From the NCBI RefSeq assembly GCF_003991135.1, contig NZ_CP016379.1, positions 682,001-746,000 on the forward strand: 64,000 bases of DNA, written 5' to 3'. Numbering within the stretch: position 1 is the stretch's first letter; each line of letters opens with the position of its first letter. Below the pieces are notes generated by a model. The model saw nothing but the letters and a program-made list of their open reading frames with translations. It ran no database searches and was not told the DNA's origin. This document shows positions 56,023 to 62,594 of this stretch, piece after piece. The stretch comes from Anoxybacter fermentans. GTDB lineage: Bacteria; Bacillota; Halanaerobiia; DY22613. Position numbers and translations under genes: made by a program.

Positions 56023-56145
56023 CGCAGTTTTTTGCCTGGACAAACCGCGTCATTTCGCCATTCTTGAACAGCCAAAACATCAAATTAAAGCCTTCAGTTT
56101 CGCAAATCGATTTTCTGCACAAAACCCTGGGGGATTTGCGAAACA
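56023..56145 (-). promoter_or_regulatory. Family A leader, copy
   Basis: Starts CGCAGTTTTTTGCCTGGACA; inverted pair TTTCGCAAATC...GATTTGCGAAA near 56097-56143. Confidence 0.8.
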
Positions 56146-56193
56146 TGATCTGTAGAGGAGGTGTTGATTTTTTTGTTTTTGGGGTGTTTTAGG

Positions 56194-56551
56194 CTTTCAG
56201 TCTCCTAGCTAACGGAGTCTAGGTTGCAACCGCAGTTGGTGGCCAGAACGATTAGTTTCACGCCTTGTTTTAGTGGAACTATCATTCAAACTTTGTCAAC
56301 CCGCCTGTTAGTATAGGTGGGTTTTTGTTTCAATCCCTGTTTTAGTTGAATTTGCGTTCAAACCACTTGCTATGGCTTATTTAGTGCTGTTTTAATTCCT
56401 CATAGGTAGGCTACAAACAGTGAGTTATAATACCTCTGAAACTGCTCTAAAAGTGTTTCAATTCCTCATAGGTAGGCTACAAACCAGGAGGAGAATATCC
56501 AGAAGAAATACATGTTGGGGCGTTTCAATTCCTCATAGGTAGGCTACAAAC
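56194..56551 (-). CRISPR. Composite array: A x1, C x2, B x3
   Basis: A at 56194-56230; C at 56255-56291 and 56327-56363 (variant TTTAGTTGAATTTGCG) around the recurring hairpin spacer; B at 56389 (GTTTTAATTCC), 56455 and 56522. Confidence 0.92.
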
Positions 56552-56716
56552 CCATTTAAATGGCGTAAATAAAGGGCTTGCTAGATTAAGGAAAATCCTT
56601 ACGAGTATAACTCTTGAACGCTGAAATAGAGATAATCCTTGAAATATCAACAAACCTGTGCTTTTTAAGTTTGTCGTCGCACTCCAGGGGTTTTTGCACT
56701 ATTGAAGATCGACGAC
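56552..56716 (-). promoter_or_regulatory. Family B leader, copy 9
   Basis: 165 nt; box at 56752. Confidence 0.85.
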
Positions 56717-57017
56717 AGTTGATTATTAAAAATTTCTCTTTCTAAACATATATTAGACAAAAAATGAAAAATTCCTCTTTTTAGAAAGAAGAAAAACAGC
56801 CCAGATCATAACCTGGGCAATTTTTATGATCAACGTGTAAAGAGATAGAAAAAAAAAGAGGACCAGCTGTAGCGCCTGGTCCTTTGCATTAGGAGTAATC
56901 TGCTTTCTTTTTTTAAAGTTATTCCCGCGATGACACAAGACTTTTGGTCTTCTGCTTAGCGGAGTTAAATTGCAACCACCAGTGGGGACTGGCGGTGGAT
57001 CTCGTGTTTAGAAAGTA

Positions 57018-57054
57018 CTTTCAGTCTCCTAGCTAACGGAGTATAAGTTGCAAC
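57018..57054 (-). CRISPR. Single family A repeat
   Basis: One 37-nt repeat directly next to an A leader (57055); no spacer on its left. An array reduced to one repeat or a new acquisition-ready site. Confidence 0.8.
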
Positions 57055-57185
57055 CGCAGTTTTTGGCCTGGACAAACCGCGTCATTTCGCCATTCTTAAA
57101 CAGCCAAAAAGCCAATTTAAAGCTCTCAGTTTCGCAAATCGATTTTCTGCACAAAACCCTGGGGGATTTGCGAACGCGATCTGTA
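57055..57185 (-). promoter_or_regulatory. Family A leader, last copy
   Basis: Starts CGCAGTTTTTGGCCTGGACA; inverted pair TTTCGCAAATC...GATTTGCGAA. It is followed by AAGGAGGTGTTGATTTTATTG and a worn A fragment (57220-57245). Confidence 0.78.
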
Positions 57186-57263
57186 AGGAGGTGTTGATTT
57201 TATTGATGTTTTTGGCTTTCTGTTTCCTGGCTAATGGGATCCACACTGAAGCTAGTATTGTTT

Positions 57264-57834
57264 GGTTTTAATCCTGATAGGTAGGCTACAAACGTTTCGA
57301 ACGACATTTACACTGACGGTTTTGGAAGCAGTTTCAATTCCTCATAGGTAGGCTACAAACCCACAGCCGCCGATTCGCTCATCATGTGTCTCTTCGTAGG
57401 GTTTCAATTCCTCATAGGTAGGCTACAAACGCAATTACATTTGTGCTCATTTTGATATAGAAGGGTTTCAATTCCTCATAGGTAGGCTACAAACGCAATA
57501 AGTGTACTAAAGGCACTAGAAAGACTTGAAAGGTTTCAATTCCTCATAGGTAGGCTACAAACAAAATGAAAGTAGAACAGAATCAAGAAAGAGATTTATG
57601 TTTCAATTCCTCATAGGTAGGCTACAAACTCTTTTACTTCGTCCAAAGTTTCTTCTGCTTTCTCGTTTCAATTCCTTATAGGTAGGCTACAAACCAGGAA
57701 TTGATTACAGTCGAATAACAGCACATTCAAACTTGTTTCAATTCCTTATAGGTAGGCTACAAACTGGAGCAAATCACAGTTTTAAAACAAAAACTTGCGG
57801 ATTAGTTTCAATTCCTTATAGGTAGGCTACAAAC
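57264..57834 (-). CRISPR. Array, family B, 9 repeats (longest B array)
   Basis: Repeats at 57264 (worn), 57331, 57401, 57465, 57533, 57600, 57665, 57735 and 57805. The three leader-proximal repeats read CCTTATAGG, the rest CCTCATAGG. Confidence 0.96.
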
Positions 57835-57999
57835 CCATTAAAATGGCGTAAATAAAGGGCTTGCTAGATTAAGGAAAATCTTTATTAGAACAACATTAGA
57901 ATACCGAAATAGAGATAATCCTTGAAATATCAACAAACCTGCACATTTTAAGGTTGTCGTCGCACCCCAGGGGTTTTTGCACTACCGGGGATCGACGAC
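57835..57999 (-). promoter_or_regulatory. Family B leader, copy 10
   Basis: 165 nt, canonical; box at 58036, then the last cassette terminator at 58097-58123. Confidence 0.85.
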
Positions 58000-58215
58000 A
58001 CTTGATTATTAAAAATTTCTCTTTCTAAACATATATTAGACAAAAAATGAAAAATTCCTCTTTTTTTATGATCAACGGGAGAGGTAGGAAAGAGAGAAGA
58101 CCAGGCTGTCATGCCTGGTTTTATTTAGTTTTTTTTCAGGCCTAGCACTATGTGGATCTTCTGGTAAGTTTGGATCGAGCAATGAAATCAACCTCCTATC
58201 TTTTGTTATTACTTT

Positions 58216-58245
58216 GTTTCAATTCCTCATAGGTAAGCTATAAAC
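58216..58245 (-). CRISPR. Solo degenerate family B repeat downstream of an XRE gene
   Basis: GTTTCAATTCC...GGTAAGCTATAAAC, 30 nt, 48 bases after the stop of the XRE gene at 58293-58784 and on its coding side. No partner repeat within spacer distance. Confidence 0.8.
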
Positions 58246-58292
58246 CAGGCTCAGATTAGGAGAATGATTAATCTACATTTTGTAAGTTTTTT

Positions 58293-58784
58293 TTATTTTA
58301 TCTGTCGTTCTATGTATTCTAGAATAAGTTCTACTTTTTCAGAACTTATTGGAAGTTGTTCGAGATTATGTCTAATAATTCTTATGATTTCGTCATATGT
58401 CGATTCGATTTCAGTGGAATCTACGCCCAGAATATCAGCTATGCGTTGCATTTCTTCCCATGTCAGAGCTACAATTCCATCCTCGAAATCTGCTATCCGA
58501 AAAAAATCGATTCCTGTCTGTTCTGAAATGTCACCTACTTTAAGCCCCTTTTCGATTCGAAGTTGCTTGAATTTTAGTCCTAGATGTTGTGAAGAGCTGT
58601 TCAATAGTTCTTCAATTGGAATCTTTGAAACCTCAGAAAATTTCTGAAGAAATTTCATCGAAGGTGTTTTTTTCTGATTTTCAATTTGAGAGATATAACT
58701 TCCAGTATATCCCATTAATTCTCCAAGTTCATCTTGCGATAATCCTTTTTTAAGGCGAAAATTCAATATTTGTTGTCCAAGCAA
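58293..58784 (-). CDS. Double-XRE-domain regulator 3
   Basis: 163 aa, TTG start seven bases after GAGGTG and six bases after the stop of the upstream regulator. HTH 1 is at residues 5-58 (LSQDELGELMGYTGSYISQIEN) and HTH 2 at about 68-120 (KVGDISEQTGIDFFRIADFEDG), with a helical tail. Two helix-turn-helix units in one chain suggest binding to a bipartite operator. Third gene of a leftward operon; its target may be the CRISPR leaders or the element's own promoters (inference). Confidence 0.85.
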   Translation of the reverse strand: MLGQQILNFRLKKGLSQDELGELMGYTGSYISQIENQKKTPSMKFLQKFSEVSKIPIEELLNSSSQHLGLKFKQLRIEKGLKVGDISEQTGIDFFRIADFEDGIVALTWEEMQRIADILGVDSTEIESTYDEIIRIIRHNLEQLPISSEKVELILEYIERQIK

Positions 58785-58790
58785 TGTTTT

Positions 58791-59375
58791 TCACCTCTGG
58801 GTGTATTTAGTTTCAATCCTAGTCTTGGTGGAATGTGGATTATAACTTTTTTGGTTATCATTTAATTTTTTCACTTCGTTTTCAAGAAAATTACGTAGCA
58901 TGTTTATTTTTTTGGCTTGTAGGCCTAATTTTGTTGCTAGATCAAGAATTTTTTGAATTATATGTTCAGCAGAGTGCAGAAACGGTGGTTCTGTGATATT
59001 AAGATAGTTACCTATTGTCTGCAGTTCTGCTGGTGTAAGTTCAACTTCCCCCAATAGAGCATTTGCTAACCGAAAGTAATCCATGTCTAATTCATCTGCC
59101 AGTTGAGCTTCAGAGAGATTATATTTTTGCAATGCTTCCGAAATAGTTTTTCCAATTTCCGAAGCACTATAGGGACTTACAAAAAAGACTGCAGGATCTA
59201 CTTCGTATAGATCAGCAAACATTCCGAGATCCTCCGCGCTAATTCCCCGTGTAGATCTTTCTTTATTACTTACCCAGCCTGCGCTTCGCCCTAATGCCTT
59301 TCCAACTTCTTCTTGTGACCATCCTCGTTCTTTTCGGAGTTTCCTGAGTATTTTATGGGCATCTGAACGAAACAT
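58791..59375 (-). CDS. Double-XRE-domain regulator 2, reading into a CRISPR repeat
   Basis: 194 aa, ATG after GGAGGCATAAAT. HTH 1 at residues 4-60 (WSQEEVGKALGRSAGWVSNKER); a second, weaker HTH-like domain at 72-128 (SEAQLADELDMDYFRLANALLG). The last dozen residues (HSTKTRIETKYTQR) are translated from a degenerate family C repeat at 58810-58846 that forms the end of the gene. Middle gene of the operon. Confidence 0.82.
   Translation of the reverse strand: MFRSDAHKILRKLRKERGWSQEEVGKALGRSAGWVSNKERSTRGISAEDLGMFADLYEVDPAVFFVSPYSASEIGKTISEALQKYNLSEAQLADELDMDYFRLANALLGEVELTPAELQTIGNYLNITEPPFLHSAEHIIQKILDLATKLGLQAKKINMLRNFLENEVKKLNDNQKSYNPHSTKTRIETKYTQR
58810..58846 (-). CRISPR. Solo degenerate family C repeat inside the end of an XRE gene
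   Basis: 37 nt, GTTTCAATCCTAGTCTTGG...GGATTATAAC, about 8 changes from the family consensus. In minus-strand sense it starts GTTATAATCC, with a TATAAT. Confidence 0.8.
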
Positions 59376-59435
59376 ATTTATGCCTCCTATTTTTCTTCTT
59401 TACTTGGTGGAAGAAGTAGAGGAGTGGGGGAGATA

Positions 59436-59472
59436 CTTTCAAGCTCCTACTTAGCGAAGTGTAGATTATAAC
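59436..59472 (-). CRISPR. Solo degenerate family A repeat over the stop of an XRE gene
   Basis: 37 nt, CTTTCAAGCTCCTACTTAGC...AGATTATAAC. The TAA stop of the gene at 59466-59996 lies within its last bases. In minus-strand sense it opens GTTATAATC. Confidence 0.8.
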
Positions 59473-59996
59473 TTATTTGTTTTTAAGCAATCATTAATAA
59501 ATTCTACTACGAGGTGTATTTGATTATCGGTAAGTCCAAGCGACTTACATGAATTAATTATTCGTGAAACATTGAATTCATAGCGACAAAAAAAATAATT
59601 TATGTCTATACCGAAGGCATCTGCAATTCTTTCTAATTCTTCTTTAGAGAGTTCAATTTCTCCGTTTTCAGCGCGACCAATTCGGAAAAAATCAACTCCA
59701 GATCGATCGCGAAGTTCTCCTATACTCCATCCTCTTTTTTCACGCAAAGCTTTTATTTCTCTCCCAACTATTTCCTTATCGTTATCCTCAGTATTCAAAA
59801 AATATGTGAAATCGACACCGAAAAAAGAAATCAATGCAAGATAGTTTTCGAGAGAAGGTTTTCTCTCACCATTTTCAAGTTGACTGATATATGAACTGGA
59901 GGTTCCTATTCCTTCTCCTACTTCAGCCTGTGAAAGATTTCTTCTTTTTCGTTCTTCCCGTAGCTTCGTCCCTAGCTGATGAGTCAAGAAACGCAT
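59466..59996 (-). CDS. Double-XRE-domain regulator 1
   Basis: 176 aa from ATG 59996 (GAGGGGG upstream; a TTG at 60017 would add seven residues). HTH 1 at residues about 8-62 (LSQAEVGEGIGTSSSYISQLENGERKP given in part: SQAEVGEGIGTSSSYISQLE) and HTH 2 at about 73-130 (WSIGELRDRSGVDFFRIGRA). First gene of the leftward three-regulator operon. Its upstream DNA (60040-60068) is the same ATTAGACA...GAAAAATTCCT box that stands beyond each CRISPR leader, so its own promoter and the array promoters probably share a regulator. Confidence 0.86.
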   Translation of the reverse strand: MRFLTHQLGTKLREERKRRNLSQAEVGEGIGTSSSYISQLENGERKPSLENYLALISFFGVDFTYFLNTEDNDKEIVGREIKALREKRGWSIGELRDRSGVDFFRIGRAENGEIELSKEELERIADAFGIDINYFFCRYEFNVSRIINSCKSLGLTDNQIHLVVEFINDCLKTNKL

Positions 59997-60039
59997 TTCC
60001 TTGAAAAACCCCCTCAATTATATTTCCTAACTATTTATA

Positions 60040-60068
60040 ATTAGACAAATACTGAAAAATTCCTTTTT
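60040..60068 (-). promoter_or_regulatory. CRISPR-leader-type box upstream of the XRE operon
   Basis: ATTAGACAAATACTGAAAAA and TTCCTTTTTT; the cassette version is ATTAGACAAAAAATGAAAAA plus TTCCTCTTT. On the minus strand it reads toward the XRE genes exactly as the cassette copies read toward their leaders. Confidence 0.7.
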
Positions 60069-60074
60069 TGACTT

Positions 60075-60120
60075 GCCTGAAAAAAAGAAAAATGGTATAA
60101 TTTAAATAGAACATGCGTTC
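60075..60120 (+). promoter_or_regulatory. Rightward promoter with LexA-like box
   Basis: TTGCCT (60072-60077), a 17-bp gap and TATAAT (60095-60100), followed by GAACATGCGTTC (60109-60120), which fits the Gram-positive LexA core GAAC-N4-GTTC. The nearest rightward gene is the TPR receptor 260 bp away, which also has its own promoter. Confidence 0.55.
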
Positions 60121-60319
60121 GATAAAATTAACAATGACAAAATTTTAAAGTAATATTTTTGATAATAGTTCAATTATAATAAAATTATCCATATTACTAG
60201 ATTTATTTACAGGAAAATGATATAATTTATTTGAAAACCAGACTGGTGAGTCGGGCCTTTACATATTACACGTGATTATACGCGAAAGAATAACATATTA
60301 CAAAAAGAATCGTAACAAC

Positions 60320-60348
60320 TTGACATAATGTATCATCACTAGTATTAT
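60320..60348 (+). promoter_or_regulatory. Promoter of the TPR receptor gene
   Basis: TTGACA 60320-60325 and TATTAT 60343-60348, spacer 17 bp. The spacer contains TGTATCATCA, the mirror of the TGATAC motifs at the 62.2-kb promoter. Confidence 0.75.
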
Positions 60349-60382
60349 ATTAATAGGACAACGGGGAAAGGGGCGATTTATA

Positions 60383-61372
60383 ATGAGTTACGAAGAGGCT
60401 AAAAGTCATTTTGATTCTGAAAATTATGAAAAAGCTATTGAGCTCTTTTCAGCGATGCAAGTAGAGTGTGAAATGCGAGGGGATAAGGAAGGTGCGGAGA
60501 TTGCAAGAAGAGAACTGGGAAGGTCATATTTTAGATTAGAGAAATATGGTGAAGCTGAAGAACATTTTTCTCAGTTGTTTAAAAATACACGTAATGATAA
60601 AATTAAAGATTATTGCTTAACAATGATTGCAACGATAAAGGCAACAAAAGATGATTACACCAATGCATTAAAAATTCTCGATAAAATTACACCTACTCCT
60701 ATTAATCTAATCAATAAAGTTTTTATTCTTTATTACCTAAAAAAATATGATGGTATAGACGAAGCTGCACACAGAGCGTTAACTATTATTGATCAACTTA
60801 AAGAATTTGATTTGTCAAATGATCTATTAAGTAAATTTAAACAAGCTGCTGGATTAATTTATAGTATAATGGGGAAAAGAGATAAAGGTCTAATATATTT
60901 AAAGGAATCTTTAAAATATACTAACAATAATGTAGAAAAAAGTAGGATATATAATGATATTGCAGAAATTTATATAGAAATGGATAACTTTGAAGAGGCT
61001 GAAAAAGCATTACTGAATGCAAAAAAACTCATGAAATCTAGTTCAAACAAGTTTACAAAAGCAACTAATTTAAAACTTTTTGGAATTCTTAATAAAAAAA
61101 GAAAAAATTTTGAAATTGCTTCAAAGTACTTATCTGAAGCTTTGGTATTAATGCAGGAATATGATGCTGTTAAACATCTTGCTGAAATAAAGTTTTATTT
61201 GGCTGATGTAAAATTTTCTAAAATTAAAACAAATAAGATGTACGAAATATATCAAGGTGCAGAAATATATGCAGAAGGTGTCTCGAATGAAAAAAGGTTG
61301 GAGGGGGTGAACATAAAAAATGCGCAAATTGTTGACAGTATTGATGGTAGTACTGATTTTGGTGGCAGCTAA
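60383..61372 (+). CDS. RRNPP/Rap-like TPR receptor without HTH
   Basis: 329 aa. Helical throughout, with six or more TPR units (EEAKSHFDSENYEKAIELF, REELGRSYFRLEKYGEAEEHF in part, IYNDIAEIYIEMDNFEEAEK, LFGILNKKRKNFEIASKYLS). It lacks an N-terminal XRE domain, so it would act like Rap proteins, by binding another protein, rather than as a repressor itself. AAAGGGG precedes the ATG. The last 53 bases overlap a small secreted-peptide gene, the classic receptor-peptide cassette arrangement. Partners may be the double-XRE regulators on either side (inference). Confidence 0.8.
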   Translation: MSYEEAKSHFDSENYEKAIELFSAMQVECEMRGDKEGAEIARRELGRSYFRLEKYGEAEEHFSQLFKNTRNDKIKDYCLTMIATIKATKDDYTNALKILDKITPTPINLINKVFILYYLKKYDGIDEAAHRALTIIDQLKEFDLSNDLLSKFKQAAGLIYSIMGKRDKGLIYLKESLKYTNNNVEKSRIYNDIAEIYIEMDNFEEAEKALLNAKKLMKSSSNKFTKATNLKLFGILNKKRKNFEIASKYLSEALVLMQEYDAVKHLAEIKFYLADVKFSKIKTNKMYEIYQGAEIYAEGVSNEKRLEGVNIKNAQIVDSIDGSTDFGGS

Positions 61373-61454
61373 TATAGCTCCAGTAAAAGCAAATCCCAAT
61401 TGGGCCGATGAACCAGATACTACTGTAGAAGTAGTTTCTATTATTAGTTATTAA
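61320..61454 (+). CDS. Phr-like signalling pre-peptide
   Basis: 44 aa, too short for routine gene calling. ATG 61320 has GGAGGGGGTGA ten bases upstream. Sequence: basic start MRKLL, hydrophobic core TVLMVVLILVAANIA, then PVKA as a probable signal-peptidase site, leaving an acidic mature part (NPNWADEPDTT...) that ends VVSIISY. Size, export signal and overlap with the TPR gene match Phr pro-peptides, whose C-terminal 5-10 residues are re-imported to inhibit the receptor. A terminator at 61486-61514 closes the operon. Confidence 0.75.
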   Translation: MRKLLTVLMVVLILVAANIAPVKANPNWADEPDTTVEVVSIISY

Positions 61455-61485
61455 AACTGGCATGGTATTGACAAAATATGTTAAA

Positions 61486-61514
61486 AATGCTCTCTGTTGA
61501 GAGCATTTTTTATT
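61486..61514 (+). terminator. Terminator of the receptor-peptide operon
   Basis: AAATGCTCTC and GAGAGCATTTT pair around TGTT, followed by TTTATTTATT. Confidence 0.85.
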
Positions 61515-61523
61515 TATTAAAAA

Positions 61524-61558
61524 AAACACCCCTTACTCTTTTGAGGGGTGTTTTTTTC
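61524..61558. terminator. Symmetric terminator between convergent genes
   Basis: AAACACCCCT and AGGGGTGTTT pair around TACTCTTTTG, with A-run and T-run on the two sides; it serves the leftward XRE gene and backs up the previous terminator. Confidence 0.8.
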
Positions 61559-62096
61559 ATAATTCCCTTTCTATTGCTTTCATAACATGATCAATGAATT
61601 CCGGATCTAAATACAAAGACTCTAATTCACGCCTAATTATCTCAAACGATTTAAACACTCTTCCTTGTGAGATTACTTCTGGTTTAACGCCCAATGCTAT
61701 TGATAATTTTCGAATATGTTCTTCACTTGGTCGTAATTTTCCTCGTTTTAGTTGACTTAGATCCAATATATCAATACCAGTCATGCGACTTATTTCTTCT
61801 ATATCAAGACCTCTAATTCTCATTAACTGGTTTATTGTTTCTGCAATATCAACTTCCTGTTTGTTTTCTTCCTTCATGAATTCATGAGGGTTCAGGTCAT
61901 ATTGTTCGCAAAATACTTGAAAAAGTTTTTTTGACATTTCTCTCTTTCCATTTTTTATATGGCTTATATATGAACCGGATACTCCGTCAGGTTTTTCGGG
62001 ACTTTTGAGAGTTTTTCCGAATTCTTCATTTGTGAGACCCAGCCGGTTTTGTATCGACTGTATTGTTGCTGCTATTTTCCGATTGTCCAGTATCAC
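61557..62096 (-). CDS. Double-XRE-domain regulator 4
   Basis: 179 aa from GTG 62096, seven bases after AGGAGG; the ATG at 62102 is only one base from that site. HTH 1 at residues about 8-62 (SGSYISHIKNGKREMSKKLF), HTH 2 at about 78-130 (GLDIEEISRMTGIDILDLSQ). Same plan as the three regulators at 58.3-60.0 kb. Divergent from the rightward segregation and regulatory genes, with operator-like TGATAC motifs between, so it probably controls both directions. Confidence 0.85.
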   Translation of the reverse strand: MILDNRKIAATIQSIQNRLGLTNEEFGKTLKSPEKPDGVSGSYISHIKNGKREMSKKLFQVFCEQYDLNPHEFMKEENKQEVDIAETINQLMRIRGLDIEEISRMTGIDILDLSQLKRGKLRPSEEHIRKLSIALGVKPEVISQGRVFKSFEIIRRELESLYLDPEFIDHVMKAIEREL

Positions 62097-62126
62097 GACC
62101 ATACCTCCTTTTTGCTATACAATTTA

Positions 62127-62155
62127 ATTGTATAATAATCGTTATAATTTGTCAA
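62127..62155 (-). promoter_or_regulatory. Leftward promoter of regulator 4
   Basis: On the minus strand TTGACA (62155-62150) and TACAAT (62132-62127), spacer 17 bp. Confidence 0.75.
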
Positions 62156-62163
62156 GAACGAGC

Positions 62164-62198
62164 TTGACAAAGGTGATACATTTTGTTATAATGATACT
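62164..62198 (+). promoter_or_regulatory. Rightward promoter with operator-like motifs
   Basis: TTGACA 62164-62169, 17-bp spacer, TATAAT 62187-62192. TGATACA (62174-62180) lies in the spacer and ATGATAC (62191-62197) over the start. The back-to-back arrangement with the leftward promoter is that of a genetic switch. Confidence 0.8.
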
Positions 62199-62273
62199 AA
62201 CAAAATGATTTAGATACAAAAAGTTTGTATTAACTTTGGCTTTGTGAGTTTAAATAAAAGGAGGTGAAGCAGG

Positions 62274-62387
62274 TTGTGGATATATTTAGTATCGTTTTTC
62301 CTATACGGCTTGGTAAGAATGATAGGAGTATGTCAACCGGTACCTCTGGCTGTTGAGTATTGCAACCACGCTTTTGAATTTGGCTGA
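62274..62387 (+). CDS. Putative 37-aa hydrophobic peptide
   Basis: First frame after the strong rightward promoter, TTG start six bases after AAGGAGGTGA. Hydrophobic N-terminus (MWIYLVSFFLYGLVRMIG) and a polar tail with two Cys (VCQPVPLAVEYC). A GTG two bases further (62276) opens a competing 26-aa frame ending STGTSGC. Either could be a leader or signalling peptide; no homology is claimed. Confidence 0.35.
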   Translation: MWIYLVSFFLYGLVRMIGVCQPVPLAVEYCNHAFEFG

Positions 62388-62489
62388 CGTTGGGCGGATG
62401 GTGTGGGTAGCCAGAGGGTATCAACTGGACAGGTAATATCAGGTTAATGATTCTAAAATCAAGACCTCCTTAATGGCTAGAAAAAGCAT

Positions 62490-62594
62490 ATGAGACCGGG
62501 TGCTAAGGGTAAGTTGGGTCCTCCTAAGATGATATATTTGGCGGGGCGGAAGGCCCCGCCAGGGGATATGGATTTAAGAAAGGGGAGATATTGA
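62490..62594 (+). CDS. Putative 34-aa basic peptide
   Basis: MRPGAKGKLGPPKMIYLAGR..., rich in Gly, Pro and Lys, no strong ribosome site. Its TGA is followed directly by the GTG of the next small frame, so coupling is plausible. Confidence 0.35.
   Translation: MRPGAKGKLGPPKMIYLAGRKAPPGDMDLRKGRY

Larger units (their letters stand above)
32797..58246 (-). CRISPR. CRISPR super-locus: about 20 tandem cassettes, three repeat families, no cas genes
   Basis: By hand count there are about 59 family A (37 nt), 45 full family B (30 nt) and 40 family C (37 nt) repeats, with spacers of about 34-42 nt. In minus-strand sense the repeats end in ACTGAAAC (A) or ATTGAAAC (B, C), the classic 8-nt crRNA handle, and leaders lie on the right, so transcription runs leftward. 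In that direction most cassettes read: conserved box (ATTAGACAAAAAATG motif, minus strand), leader, array or arrays in the order B-C-A, then a terminator. Terminator hairpins of the type GACCAGGC/GCCTGGTC lie near 33657, 35061, 35851, 38645, 39442, 40247, 42396, 43325, 43805, 44602, 45692, 46957, 48217, 52676, 54048, 54611, 55219, 56859 and 58097. The individual arrays are listed separately. Confidence 0.93.

Noticed and set aside
33600-58250. Hidden cas1/cas2 or Cas effector among the cassettes
   Set aside because: I read all ORFs of the region; none has Cas1, Cas2, Cas3, Cas10, Cas9 or Cas12 motifs. The only RuvC nuclease is TnpB of the IS element.
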